Source of the DNA: Chloroflexi bacterium 13_1_40CM_65_17
GTDB lineage: Bacteria; Chloroflexota; Dormibacteria; Dormibacterales; Dormibacteraceae
NCBI GenBank assembly: GCA_001917815.1
Contig: MNES01000033.1
Coordinates: 9,890 to 63,789 of the forward strand
Direction of reading: 5' to 3'
Length of the DNA stretch: 53,900 bases
Within the stretch, counting starts at the first letter, position 1. Each line of letters opens with the position of its first letter. A program made the position numbers and the translations under genes. Shown piece after piece: positions 26,847 through 35,319 of this stretch. The notes beneath the pieces are model-generated. The model was given only the letters and a program-made list of their open reading frames with translations, did no database searches and was not told where the DNA came from.

Positions 26847-27695
26847 ATTCAGCTGATCGTCAACGGCCTCTCATTTGGTGGCCTGGTCTTTCTGCTGGCC
26901 GCGGGGCTTTCGATCATCTTCGGGCTCATGGACGTGCTCAACCTCGCCCACGGGTCCTTCTACATGATCGGCGCTTACACCGCGTACACGGTGGTGATGG
27001 CCACGCAGAACTTCTGGCTCGCCCTCTTGGTGGCGCCTGTGTTGCTCGCGGTAATCGGCGCGGCCCTCGAGATGGTGTTTTTTCGGCGCCTCTACCGGCA
27101 CGGCCACCTGCCCCAGGTACTGATGACATTCGGCTTCACCCTCGTCTTCGTCGACCTGATTCGCTCCCGCTTCGGGCCGACGACGCGAGCGATCCCGCCC
27201 CCGCCTGGCCTCGGGGGCGCGGTTCACCTGGCGACTGCGACCTTCAGCTCGTACAGCCTGTTCGTGCTTGGGATTGCGATCGTGATCGGCGCCCTGCTTG
27301 TGATCGGATGGCGCCTCACGCGTCTCGGCGTGGTGCTCCGCGCCGGAGTCTCGGATAAGGAGATGGCAGGATTGCTGGGCATCGATCTCCCTCGAACGTT
27401 CACCTTCACCTTTGCGTTCGGCGCCGCGCTCGCGGGCCTTGCCGGCGTCATCGCGGCTCCGGAGTTCGCCATCTATCCCGGCATGGACGCCAACGTGCTC
27501 ATCCTGGCGCTGGTCGTCGTGGTGATCGGGGGACTTGGCTCGATCGAAGGCGCGCTGCTCGGCGCTGCCGTGATCGGGCTCGGGTATGTGATCGGCAGCA
27601 CGCTGTTCCCGCAGTTCGCAATCGGCCTGATCTTCGCCTTGATGGCGGCCGTGCTGATCATTCGGCCCAGCGGCCTGCTCGGCCGGCGGTCGTGA
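26847..27695 (+). CDS. livH: Branched-chain amino-acid ABC transporter permease LivH
   Basis: About 280 residues. The body is typical LivH: GLSIIFGLMDVLNLAHGSFYMIGAY, then a C-terminal GGLGSIEGALLGAAVIGLGYV. The first membrane helix (IQLIVNGLSFGGLVFLLAAGLSII) is encoded before the first in-frame ATG (26928), and there is no ATG, GTG or TTG between the livK stop and that helix. I set the start at ATT 26847 as a placeholder; ATC 26835 is equally possible. Either a rare start codon coupled to the livK stop is used, or there is a sequence error. Starting at 26928 would lose helix 1 and is unlikely. Confidence 0.85.
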   Translation: MQLIVNGLSFGGLVFLLAAGLSIIFGLMDVLNLAHGSFYMIGAYTAYTVVMATQNFWLALLVAPVLLAVIGAALEMVFFRRLYRHGHLPQVLMTFGFTLVFVDLIRSRFGPTTRAIPPPPGLGGAVHLATATFSSYSLFVLGIAIVIGALLVIGWRLTRLGVVLRAGVSDKEMAGLLGIDLPRTFTFTFAFGAALAGLAGVIAAPEFAIYPGMDANVLILALVVVVIGGLGSIEGALLGAAVIGLGYVIGSTLFPQFAIGLIFALMAAVLIIRPSGLLGRRS

Positions 27696-28642
27696 TTGCT
27701 GCGCGGCTCCGCGGCGTATCCAGGCCGGCCTTTCTCATGCTCCTCGCGCTGGCCCTGGCGTCGATCCCGCTCTGGGCGCCTCGCTTCTGGATCTACATCG
27801 CCACCCAGGCGCTGATCTTCGCCATCTTCGCCATGTCGCTCGATCTTCTGGTCGGATATGCAGGCCTCCCTTCCTTCGGGCACGCAGCCTTTTATGGCGT
27901 CGGCGCGTATGCCTGCGCTTTGCTCGCGCTTGGGCACGTGGACGGCCTTGTGCCGCTGCTGCTGGCCGGCATGCTCGGCGCCGGCGCCGCGGCGCTGCCG
28001 ATCGGCGCACTGTCGCTGCGCACGAGCGGGATCTACTTCCTGATGCTGACCCTTGCCTTCGCCCAGATGCTGTGGGGACTCGCCGTCAACTGGACCTCGC
28101 TGACGCGGGGCACAGATGGGCTCATCGGGATTCCGCGGCCGGCGCTCCCCGGTCTCGACACCTTGAACGTCTCCCTGTACGACCGGGGACCGTTCTTCTT
28201 TCTCTGCCTGCTCGTCGCCATCGCCGTCTTTGTCGTCCTCGAATCGCTGGTCCGCTCGCCATTCGGCAAGACTCTGGAGGGCATCCGGGAAAACGACCGA
28301 CGGATGCGGGCCCTCGGGTTCCCGACATTTCGCTACCGACTTGCGGCGTTCGTGCTGGCCGGCATGGTGGCCGGAATCGCGGGCTCACTGGCAGCGATGT
28401 CCAACGGCTTTGCCACTCCCGACCTCCTGTACTGGACGGTATCCGGGCTGGCGCTGATCGCGGTCGTGGTGGGCGGCACGCGCTCTTTCATCGGCCCCGC
28501 GCTCGGGGCGTTCCTTGTGCTGTTCGCGCAGCTTGGGCTCTCCACGTACATCGATCGCTGGGAGCTCGCGCTCGGCGCTCTATTCATCGCCTTCGTCCTG
28601 TTCCTACCCCGAGGCCTGGTCGGGCTGGTGCGGCGGGCCTGA
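27692..28642 (+). CDS. livM: Branched-chain amino-acid ABC transporter permease LivM
   Basis: 316 residues from a GTG that overlaps the livH stop (GTGA). It has about eight to ten membrane helices, with the LivM landmarks AMSLDLLVGYAGLPSFGHAAFYGVGAY near residue 45 and GIRENDRRMRALGFPTFRYRLAAFVLAGMVAGIAGSL after residue 195 (the ATPase-contact loop). It pairs with LivH to form the channel. Confidence 0.92.
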   Translation: MIAARLRGVSRPAFLMLLALALASIPLWAPRFWIYIATQALIFAIFAMSLDLLVGYAGLPSFGHAAFYGVGAYACALLALGHVDGLVPLLLAGMLGAGAAALPIGALSLRTSGIYFLMLTLAFAQMLWGLAVNWTSLTRGTDGLIGIPRPALPGLDTLNVSLYDRGPFFFLCLLVAIAVFVVLESLVRSPFGKTLEGIRENDRRMRALGFPTFRYRLAAFVLAGMVAGIAGSLAAMSNGFATPDLLYWTVSGLALIAVVVGGTRSFIGPALGAFLVLFAQLGLSTYIDRWELALGALFIAFVLFLPRGLVGLVRRA

Positions 28643-28643
28643 A

Positions 28644-29375
28644 GTGGAGGTTACCGTCACCGACCTGACCGTTCGCTTCGGCGCAGTCGCCGTGCTGGAC
28701 GACGTCGACCTCGAGATCGCGTCAGGCGAGCGGCGCGCGCTGATCGGCCCCAACGGAGCCGGCAAGACAACTCTCCTCAATGTGATTGCGGGCGAGCTCC
28801 GTCCGGCGCAGGGTTCGGTTCGACTCGGCACACGCGACGCGACCACGCTTCCCCCCTGGAAGAGGGCGCGCCTCGGGCTCGGGCGCACCTTCCAGCGCTC
28901 GACCCTGTTCGGCCAGCTCACCGTCGCCGAGAACGTGGCCCTGGCGGTGCGCGCGCGCATCCGGGGGAGCTGGCGCTTCTGGCCGGGTGGTCAACACCCC
29001 GTCCGAGAGGAGGTGGGAAAGAGACTCGAAGCGGCGGCTCTCGCCCACCTGGCCAACCGGAGGGCGGCAAACATCGGCCATGGAGAGCAGCGCATGCTCG
29101 AGCTCGAGCTCGCATTGGCGGCCTCACCGTCGGTGCTCCTCCTCGACGAGCCGATGGCCGGCCTTTCCGGCGCCGAACGGCAGAGTGTCTTGAATCGGTT
29201 GCTGACCTTGCCTCGCCAGGTGACGATCGTGATCGTCGAGCACGATCTCGACGCCGTGTTCGCCATCGCCGAACGGGTCTCGGTGCTCGACCATGGAGTC
29301 AAGATCGCCGACGGGGGTCCAGCCGCCGTCAGGGCAGACCCTCGCGTTCAGGAGGCATACATTGGCGCGTTCTGA
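28644..29375 (+). CDS. livG: Branched-chain amino-acid ABC transporter ATPase LivG
   Basis: 243 residues from the GTG at 28644, two bases after the livM stop. The longer open frame upstream lies inside livM. Walker A is GPNGAGKTT and Walker B is VLLLDEPMAGLS. The signature is the LivG-type variant ending HGEQRMLELELALA rather than LSGGQ. The long insertion between Walker A and the signature (ARIRGSWRFWPGG) is normal for LivG. Confidence 0.92.
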   Translation: MEVTVTDLTVRFGAVAVLDDVDLEIASGERRALIGPNGAGKTTLLNVIAGELRPAQGSVRLGTRDATTLPPWKRARLGLGRTFQRSTLFGQLTVAENVALAVRARIRGSWRFWPGGQHPVREEVGKRLEAAALAHLANRRAANIGHGEQRMLELELALAASPSVLLLDEPMAGLSGAERQSVLNRLLTLPRQVTIVIVEHDLDAVFAIAERVSVLDHGVKIADGGPAAVRADPRVQEAYIGAF

Positions 29376-30072
29376 CGGCGCTGACGAGGGGCTCGCAGTG
29401 GCCCACCTGACCGCCGGCTACGGCGGCGGCGCCGTCGTCCGCGACGTTTCGATTGATGTCGGGCATGGTGAAGCGGTTGCGCTCCTGGGCCGCAACGGCG
29501 CCGGGAAAACCACGGCGCTGATGGCGATCGCGGGCGCGCTTCGCCCGATGGCCGGAACGGTCGCAATCGACGGCAGGCCGGTGGCCGGCCTCCCTGCTTA
29601 CCGGATCGCCCGGCTCGGAGTCTCCCTCGTCCCGCAAGGCCGGCGGATCTTCTCGACCCTGACCGTCCGCGAGAACCTGACTCTGGGTTCCCGCGGCGGC
29701 AACCTTGACGAGGTGCACTCGTTGTTCCCAGTCCTCGCCAAGCGCGCCGCCGTGTCGGGGACGGCTCTATCCGGCGGCGAGCAGCAGATGCTTGCGATCG
29801 GTCGCGCGCTGATGACGCGCCCACGGCTGCTGCTCATGGATGAGCCGTCGGAAGGTCTGGCGCCGCAGGTCGTACGTGACATCGGCGCGCTTGTCGGCCG
29901 CCTACGGCGGGAGTTGGGCCTGGCGGTGCTGATTGCGGAGCAGAACCTCGCCCTTGCTCTCGCGATAGCCGACCACGTCTACGTCATCGAGAGGGGCGAG
30001 GTGGTCCACCAAAGCTCCGCCGCCGCGTTCCGAGGCGACCCGGCCGCACAGAAGCGGTACTTAGGGGTCTAG
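29362..30072 (+). CDS. livF: Branched-chain amino-acid ABC transporter ATPase LivF
   Basis: 236 residues. I chose the TTG at 29362 because AGGAGG lies 6 bases upstream, inside the end of livG; the genes overlap by 14 bases. A GTG at 29398 is the alternative start. Walker A is GRNGAGKTT, the signature LSGGEQQMLAIGRALM, and Walker B LLLMDEPSEGLAP. It forms the heterodimeric motor with LivG. No strong terminator follows; the 48-base gap to the convergent gene holds only a weak GCGCG/CGCGC hairpin at 30106-30120. Confidence 0.92.
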   Translation: MARSDGADEGLAVAHLTAGYGGGAVVRDVSIDVGHGEAVALLGRNGAGKTTALMAIAGALRPMAGTVAIDGRPVAGLPAYRIARLGVSLVPQGRRIFSTLTVRENLTLGSRGGNLDEVHSLFPVLAKRAAVSGTALSGGEQQMLAIGRALMTRPRLLLMDEPSEGLAPQVVRDIGALVGRLRRELGLAVLIAEQNLALALAIADHVYVIERGEVVHQSSAAAFRGDPAAQKRYLGV

Positions 30073-30120
30073 GCCTGCGTATATAACCTGCACATATAAG
30101 AGGACGCGCGCGAACCGCGC

Positions 30121-31524
30121 CTATCGGGCGATGTCGGGTGCGCTCAACCGAGTCCAATGCGCGCCGCCGTCCGTGGTTCGGTAAATCGCGAGCGTGGGAT
30201 GAGTACCCGCGCCGATGACCTCTGCCCATCCGGTCTCGGCATCCTGAAAATCGATAGCGAAGACGTGCTCATCTGCGCGCGGCCAATCGCCGATTGTCGT
30301 CCAATGCTTGGCACCATCGGTAGTGCTCGCGATTCCAGCGGAGTCGGACAGGATGAACCAGTGGCCCGCGTCGATGACCTTCAGGGTGCGGAGGAATGTG
30401 ACACCACCGGGAAGGACGAGCGCCTGCGGGCTGGTCCAATGCGCCCCGCCATCGACGGTGGAGTAGAAATACAGCCCTTGTAAGACTGGTCCGCCGGAGC
30501 CCCCCGAGCCCCCCGAGCCCCCAAACTTCGTCACGACCAGGATCCCTTGCAGCGGGTTGTAGAACTGCGGCAACGAGATCGAAGCGTTGCTCGAATTCAA
30601 AGAGATCGCGGGTGTGGTCGGGAGTATCTGCACTGACCAAGACCTCCCTCCATCGCGGGTGGCGTACAGATGGGGCTCGACGATCGGAATGTCGGTGCCG
30701 CTGTAGGTAGCGCCGTCAAACCACCCGGTTGATGAGTCGCGGAACATCAACGAACCCTGCAGGCTGCCGCCCCGCTGCCCGTAGCTGAACACCTGATTGA
30801 CGTCGAGCCGAGCCGTCTGGATCCAGGTCAGGCCGCCGTCCGTCGTGTGAAAGACGCCCGCGAATCCTGGCGTCGCCTCGTTCAGGTACGAGATGACCCA
30901 GCCCTCTCGCGCATCGACGAAGTAAAGCTGCGCGACCTGGCTCGCCTCCGGCGGGAGGCTCAACCTCTCCCAGTTCGCGCCGCCGTCGGCCGTTCGGAAG
31001 AGCGGAACACCTCCTCTACCGACGACGAGGCCATTCCTCCCGTCAGGACTGAAGCGGACCTGCTCCGGTCCCGGCCCATCCCACGTGAGCTGCCGCTGCC
31101 AGGTGCGGCCGCCGTCGGCGGTCTGATAAAGAACGGTCGGACCGGCCAAAGACACCGACGCTTTCGTTAACGCAATCCAACCTTCGTCAGCCGAAACGAA
31201 CTGCAGCGCGGAGAAGTACACGTCCGACTTTCCAGGGACCCCGATGGTGGGAACGTTGTGCTGCTGCACCGCTCGGAGTTTCGACACTCCGACGACCAGC
31301 AGGCCCACCAAGAGGAGCACAACGCACGCGATCGCCAGCTCGCGAACCAAGGATGTCGCGAACGCCCACGTCCTTTGCTTCGTGGCATTGGGCTCGAGCG
31401 CTCGCGGGGTGATCGCGATCCGAGCGATGATCCGGCTTTCCACTCGAGTGGTCGATGGGAACTCGTGATCGTATTCATGCGCGTATCCGCGCAACCGCGC
31501 TTCGACTTCCGTCCTAGAAGCCAT
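30121..31524 (-). CDS. Membrane-anchored BNR/Ycf48-like beta-propeller, probable anti-sigma sensor
   Basis: 467 residues. The first ~60 residues are cytoplasmic and charged. One membrane helix follows (IACVVLLLVGLLVVGVS, about 67-83), and the rest is outside the cell. The outer part is a propeller of repeated BNR/Asp-box-like units: TADGGRTWQRQ, TADGGANWERL, TTDGGLTWIQT, TRDGGRSWSVQ, TVDGGAHWTSP and TTDGGAHWTRL. A Gly-Ser-rich stretch at about 335-345 lies in one blade. Its ATG overlaps the ECF sigma stop by one base. Position and topology match an anti-sigma factor whose sensor is a propeller, though I see no classic zinc anti-sigma motif in the short N terminus. Confidence 0.75.
   Translation of the reverse strand: MASRTEVEARLRGYAHEYDHEFPSTTRVESRIIARIAITPRALEPNATKQRTWAFATSLVRELAIACVVLLLVGLLVVGVSKLRAVQQHNVPTIGVPGKSDVYFSALQFVSADEGWIALTKASVSLAGPTVLYQTADGGRTWQRQLTWDGPGPEQVRFSPDGRNGLVVGRGGVPLFRTADGGANWERLSLPPEASQVAQLYFVDAREGWVISYLNEATPGFAGVFHTTDGGLTWIQTARLDVNQVFSYGQRGGSLQGSLMFRDSSTGWFDGATYSGTDIPIVEPHLYATRDGGRSWSVQILPTTPAISLNSSNASISLPQFYNPLQGILVVTKFGGSGGSGGSGGPVLQGLYFYSTVDGGAHWTSPQALVLPGGVTFLRTLKVIDAGHWFILSDSAGIASTTDGAKHWTTIGDWPRADEHVFAIDFQDAETGWAEVIGAGTHPTLAIYRTTDGGAHWTRLSAPDIAR
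30497..30522. repeat. Nine-base tandem repeat encoding Gly-Gly-Ser
   Basis: Three tandem copies of GAGCCCCCC on the plus strand, the last shortened by one base, encode a GGSGGSGG stretch in the propeller protein. Such a repeat may vary in copy number between strains, changing the length of an external loop. Confidence 0.6.
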
Positions 31525-32036
31525 CAGATCGCCACCTGGTCCGATCCGCGGCTCGATGTCAGCTCGCGCCGCAATTTTCCGAGCGCCCGAAAGACCAGGA
31601 CTCGCACAGTACCCTGACGTGCGCCCATGATCCGCGCCGCTTCCGCGAATGACAGATCCTCGAAGTAGCGCAGGTAAACGGCCTGCCGTTCGCGAAGGCC
31701 AAGGCCGCGGATCGCGCGCCTCATGGCCTCATCGCCCGCCCGTCGTTCCACGATTTCAACTGGATTGCTTGCGGCTTGGGCCGGGCCTTGCATCGCGACG
31801 CGACGCGATTGACTGCGGTAGTAGTCATGCGCCAGATTTGTGATGACTCGATAGAGGTAGCGGCGGAACTCGACCTCAGGCGATGGCGTGTTTGGCGACG
31901 CCCAGCACCTCGCAAAGGCCTCTTGCACGATCTCCTCCGCAAGCTCGGTGTCATGGACGAGCACATTGGCGAACTTCATGGCGGGACGCCCCAGGCTTCG
32001 CACCATCTGTTCGAACAGGGCTCGGTCGTCGTTCAT
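31524..32036 (-). CDS. ECF-type RNA polymerase sigma factor
   Basis: 170 residues from the ATG at 32036; a GTG at 32066 would add ten residues with no sigma resemblance. Sigma region 2 is visible (VLVHDTELAEEIVQEAFARCW and YLYRVITNLAHDYYRSQSRR). So is region 4 with its helix-turn-helix (LGLRERQAVYLRYFEDLSFAEAARIMGARQGTVRVLVFRALGKL). It directs transcription of a stress or envelope regulon, probably including its own operon. It is directly coupled to the transmembrane propeller gene, which should hold it inactive until a signal arrives. Confidence 0.93.
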   Translation of the reverse strand: MNDDRALFEQMVRSLGRPAMKFANVLVHDTELAEEIVQEAFARCWASPNTPSPEVEFRRYLYRVITNLAHDYYRSQSRRVAMQGPAQAASNPVEIVERRAGDEAMRRAIRGLGLRERQAVYLRYFEDLSFAEAARIMGARQGTVRVLVFRALGKLRRELTSSRGSDQVAI

Positions 32037-32103
32037 CGCAACGTCGGTTTTCCATGCCGACCCCACAACGTCCGCATGCCTCGAAACGTTGCGCTGAACG
32101 TCT

Positions 32104-32808
32104 TTAGGCGGGCGGGCGCGCGGCGTCCGGCACCTGGAAGACGGTCACCAGGCTGAAATCGACTCCGTCGAGCTGGAACGCATAGCAGCCAGGGGACTCA
32201 ATGTGTGTCCGAGCGAAGAACTGCCTCCAGAAGCCCTTCGCATCGGTCGGCGACATCGCCGGCAGATCCAGCTCCTCGTAGAAGGTAACCGGCACTCCGT
32301 CAATCGTCACCGTCCTGACCGGCGGGCCGGGCGGCGGACTGCCGGCACTCGAAAAGCCGTCGCCAGCGCGGAACGTGATCGGTTCTTGAAACTCAACCAG
32401 GCCATTTCCGTTTATCTGGTGGCCCCGGACGAGGACTGCCCCCTCGTACGCGGGTTCGATCAGCCAGACCTCGTTGTCGAAGCCACCTGGATAGATCTGG
32501 ACGATGCCGCTGAGGTAAGCGGGCCCTGGACCAAAACCAAAACTGGGGCCCTTGCCCTTCCCACCGTTGACAACCGGAGCCAGGTCGTGAAAGGGGGTGA
32601 TCGGGCAGGCGTGGTTCGCTCCCACCGCCGGAAGGTGAAGAGGGCGGCTGCGGATGTCGGCCAGGTTCGACGCCGGCGCGACGGAAGGGTTCGCTGCTGG
32701 AGAAGACACCGTCAATGGGCCGCCATGCGAGGTCGCGCCGCAGGCCGCTGTAAGCACTGCGAGCACGATGACCAACCCCGCCGACGCCGCCGGTCTAACC
32801 ACCGTCAT
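32104..32808 (-). CDS. Secreted lipoprotein of unknown function, upstream of the ECF sigma gene
   Basis: 234 residues with a lipoprotein signal (LVIVLAVLTAACGAT, lipid-modified Cys23). A Ser/Pro/Ala-rich tether follows, then a beta-rich domain (LPAVGANHACPITPFHDLAPVV..., AYLSGIVQIYPGGFDNEVWLIEPAYEGAVLVRG). I do not recognise the family. It precedes the ECF sigma gene by about 67 bases on the same strand and may be part of the sensing unit or a regulon member. Confidence 0.7.
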   Translation of the reverse strand: MTVVRPAASAGLVIVLAVLTAACGATSHGGPLTVSSPAANPSVAPASNLADIRSRPLHLPAVGANHACPITPFHDLAPVVNGGKGKGPSFGFGPGPAYLSGIVQIYPGGFDNEVWLIEPAYEGAVLVRGHQINGNGLVEFQEPITFRAGDGFSSAGSPPPGPPVRTVTIDGVPVTFYEELDLPAMSPTDAKGFWRQFFARTHIESPGCYAFQLDGVDFSLVTVFQVPDAARPPA

Positions 32809-32851
32809 TGCTCACAACGACCGGTCCTCGCCGATTGTTACAGGCTCGACC

Positions 32852-33871
32852 GTGGCGCAAACTCATCCTGCGGTGCGGGCAATGATCCTCGAACGTCCAG
32901 GCACGCCCTTGCGCCTCGAAGAGGTGCCCGTGAAGGTACCAGGCCCGGGCCAGGTTCTCCTCAAAGTCCACGCTTGCGGGATCTGCCGCACCGACCTGCA
33001 CATCGTCGATGGCGAGCTCACGGAGGCAAAGCTCCCGATCGTCCCAGGCCACCAGATCGTGGGTGTGGTGGTCGAGGCCGGCATCGGCGTGGACCATCCT
33101 CGCGTCGGCGATCGAGTTGGCGTGCCCTGGCTTGGGTGGACCGATGGCGACTGCAGGTACTGCCGGTCCGGGCGCGAGAACCTGTGCGACCACGCAAGGT
33201 TCACCGGCTATCAGATTGACGGCGGCTACGCGGATTACGTGGTCGCCGACAGCCGGTTCTGCCTTCCGATCCCGGAGGGCTATCCGGACCTCCAGGCAGC
33301 CCCACTCCTGTGCGCCGGGCTGATCGGCTTTCGGTGCCTGCGCATGGCGGGCGATGCTCCCAGGCTCGGCTTCTATGGCTTCGGCTCGGCCGCGCACATC
33401 CTGATCCAGGTCGCGCGGTATCGAGGCCAGCGCGTGTACGCGTTCACCCGGCCCGGCGACGTGGCCGCTCAGAGCTTCGCCGCTGAGCTCGGCGCCGATT
33501 GGGTCGGCGATTCGGACACCGCCCCGCCCGAGCCGCTGGACGCCGCGATCATCTTCGCGCCCGCCGGCGAGCTGGTACCCGCGGCGCTGCGCGTCGTCGC
33601 CAAAGGCGGCACCGTGGTCTGCGGCGGAATCCACATGTCGGACATCCCGAGCTTTCCGTATTCGATCCTGTGGGGCGAGCGAGTCGTTCGTTCCGTGGCC
33701 AACCTCACACGCGCCGACGGCGCGGAATTTCTACGCCTGGCGCCGACCATCCCGATCCATTCGCAGGTTCAGGTCTACCGGCTCGAGCAGGCCAGTGAGG
33801 CGCTCGAAGAGCTCCGCAGCGGCCGGATGCGCGGCAGCGGGGTTCTGTCGATGACTGAGACCGACGCTTGA
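32852..33871 (+). CDS. Zinc-dependent alcohol dehydrogenase (AdhA group)
   Basis: 339 residues from the GTG at 32852; ATG 32882 is an alternative and the longer open frame upstream lies inside the divergent lipoprotein. MDR-family landmarks are present: catalytic zinc Cys42 in HACGICRTDLH and His67 in PGHQIVG, and a Rossmann glycine motif GFYGFGSAAH. In the structural zinc lobe the first of the four expected cysteines is Asp98, followed by Cys101, Cys104 and Cys112. Some thermophilic alcohol dehydrogenases have an acidic residue at one structural-zinc position, so the site may still be functional. It should oxidise alcohols or reduce aldehydes with NAD(P). Divergent to the lipoprotein gene, with overlapping promoter space. 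Confidence 0.88.
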   Translation: MAQTHPAVRAMILERPGTPLRLEEVPVKVPGPGQVLLKVHACGICRTDLHIVDGELTEAKLPIVPGHQIVGVVVEAGIGVDHPRVGDRVGVPWLGWTDGDCRYCRSGRENLCDHARFTGYQIDGGYADYVVADSRFCLPIPEGYPDLQAAPLLCAGLIGFRCLRMAGDAPRLGFYGFGSAAHILIQVARYRGQRVYAFTRPGDVAAQSFAAELGADWVGDSDTAPPEPLDAAIIFAPAGELVPAALRVVAKGGTVVCGGIHMSDIPSFPYSILWGERVVRSVANLTRADGAEFLRLAPTIPIHSQVQVYRLEQASEALEELRSGRMRGSGVLSMTETDA

Positions 33872-33886
33872 TCCGCGATCAGCCGC

Positions 33887-34798
33887 TCAGGACCGCTTCG
33901 CCTGCCAGGCCGTGTGCTCGCGTGAGATCGCGCTTTCGGCATCGTCCACGAATGCGGCCCAATCGGCCTCCTCGTGCATCGGGCCGATCGACGCCTCGAT
34001 GGCCGACAGCTCGTGCGCGGCATGCGAATAACTCTGCGTCAGCGTTGCGTGCTGTTTGATCTGCAGCCATGCCAGGGCTGAGGCCGCAACCGCCGCAAGA
34101 ATGCCGAGCGCCTCGAAGTCGATCGTCCCGATTCCCTTGAGAATGGCGCCGATGATGCCGAGTGTCTGGATGACCAGCATGGAGATGCTCCAGAACACGG
34201 ACCGGCGTTGGTTCCGGAGCGCGTTGGTTGCATACCAGGATCTCTGGTTTTCAATTCGATGCTTCTGATAGATCCGCTTGCGCGTCGCGAGCGACGAGGA
34301 TCGCATCGAGCGCATCCAATGTGTGATCTCGTCAGCCGGTGTCTCGAGCGGCACGACGTGCACATCCTGGAAGTCGCTCAGGATCTCCCTCAGGCGCTGG
34401 GCCAGCCGCAGATCTGGATTGCCGGCGCCCGAATCCAACTTCCTGAAAGGTAGACCCGCAACGGCATAGCGCCAGGCGAGCGACTTCACCGACTCGGCAA
34501 CGGCCCGGCCCTGAAACCACGTTCTCTCTGGCTGCAACGTCAGGATCGTGGCTTCCACCAGCCCGACCATGCCGAACAGCACGCCGGCCAGTAGCGCCGG
34601 CCATTGCACCTTGCCCCCGGTCGCGGGAATCGCGCCGAGAACCGCCGCCAGCACGAGGGCGATCAGCTGAGATGCCCGGAAGCCGAGAGCCAGACGCTGT
34701 CCGGAACCGGACGCGTGGTCGGCCGCGAGATATACCGCCGGGAGCTGAACCGCGTCATGGGCAGCCGGTGCCAGGACGGCGTCGCTCATGGACGACAA
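33887..34798 (-). CDS. DUF4231/SLATT-domain membrane protein
   Basis: 303 residues with four membrane helices in two pairs: about 42-60 and 66-86, then about 200-222 and 228-247. Between them lies the family core: WFQGRAVAESVKSLAWRYAVAGLPF after the first pair, and a helical segment ending KHRIENQRSWYATNALRNQRR before the second. This is the two-unit SLATT layout of DUF4231 proteins. SLATT proteins are predicted pore-forming effectors in nucleotide-activated bacterial conflict systems, often beside nucleotide synthases or NTP-binding proteins. Here the nearest candidates are the TIR-STAND protein downstream of the next gene and the cyclase protein several kilobases away. No signal peptide is seen. 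Confidence 0.8.
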   Translation of the reverse strand: MSSMSDAVLAPAAHDAVQLPAVYLAADHASGSGQRLALGFRASQLIALVLAAVLGAIPATGGKVQWPALLAGVLFGMVGLVEATILTLQPERTWFQGRAVAESVKSLAWRYAVAGLPFRKLDSGAGNPDLRLAQRLREILSDFQDVHVVPLETPADEITHWMRSMRSSSLATRKRIYQKHRIENQRSWYATNALRNQRRSVFWSISMLVIQTLGIIGAILKGIGTIDFEALGILAAVAASALAWLQIKQHATLTQSYSHAAHELSAIEASIGPMHEEADWAAFVDDAESAISREHTAWQAKRS

Positions 34799-34893
34799 GC
34801 ATATGGCCGCCGGCCGTTTATTCGGGTGTGCTGATCAGCCCATAAGGGGATAAGCTGGGCGCCGCAGTTCGTCCAGAGTGGGAGGGAAGCGAG

Positions 34894-35301
34894 ATGGCTG
34901 AGTTGAGCCGGTCAGAACTGGCCGCGCAGAAAAAGATCTACGGACTCAACCTGAGACAGATCATGCAGCGCGTCCGGAAGAACCAGCGGTGGTCGGCGAA
35001 GCGCGCCAAGGACGCCGAGCACTGGTACAAGAACTTCCTGTGGATGTGCTACCTGAACCGCAAGCGTCCGGTGGCAGCCCTCGGACGTGACGCGGACCTG
35101 GTCTGGCACAACCACATCCTTAACACCGAGCGCTACCAGAAGGATTGCAAAACGATTTTCGGCGGCTACCTGAATCACCGGCCGATTCTTCGCAAGCTCA
35201 CGAAAGCTGATGAGGAATCCATCGAGGAAACCATCGGGGAGGCCTACGAGCTGTTCGGCTCAGTTCCGCGCTTTATGATGGCCGGCTGCATCAACCCCTA
35301 G
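34894..35301 (+). CDS. Glycine-rich-domain-containing-protein-like (GRDP-like) protein
   Basis: 135 residues, soluble and helical. The motif DLVWHNHILNTERYQKDCKTIFGGYLNHRP (about 68-97) is the hallmark of the GRDP-like family (pfam07173), known from plants, fungi and scattered bacteria, with conserved His and Trp residues but no settled biochemical role. The two copies of the HNHI/NHRP histidine sites suggest metal or ligand binding. It is divergent from the SLATT gene (95 bases apart) and convergent with the TIR-STAND gene (18 bases). Confidence 0.75.
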   Translation: MAELSRSELAAQKKIYGLNLRQIMQRVRKNQRWSAKRAKDAEHWYKNFLWMCYLNRKRPVAALGRDADLVWHNHILNTERYQKDCKTIFGGYLNHRPILRKLTKADEESIEETIGEAYELFGSVPRFMMAGCINP

Positions 35302-35319
35302 GTCCAGAAACCCGCGATC

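Noticed and set aside
30106-30120. Rho-independent terminator after livF
   Set aside because: Only a five-pair GCGCG/CGCGC stem without a T-run is present, too weak to support.
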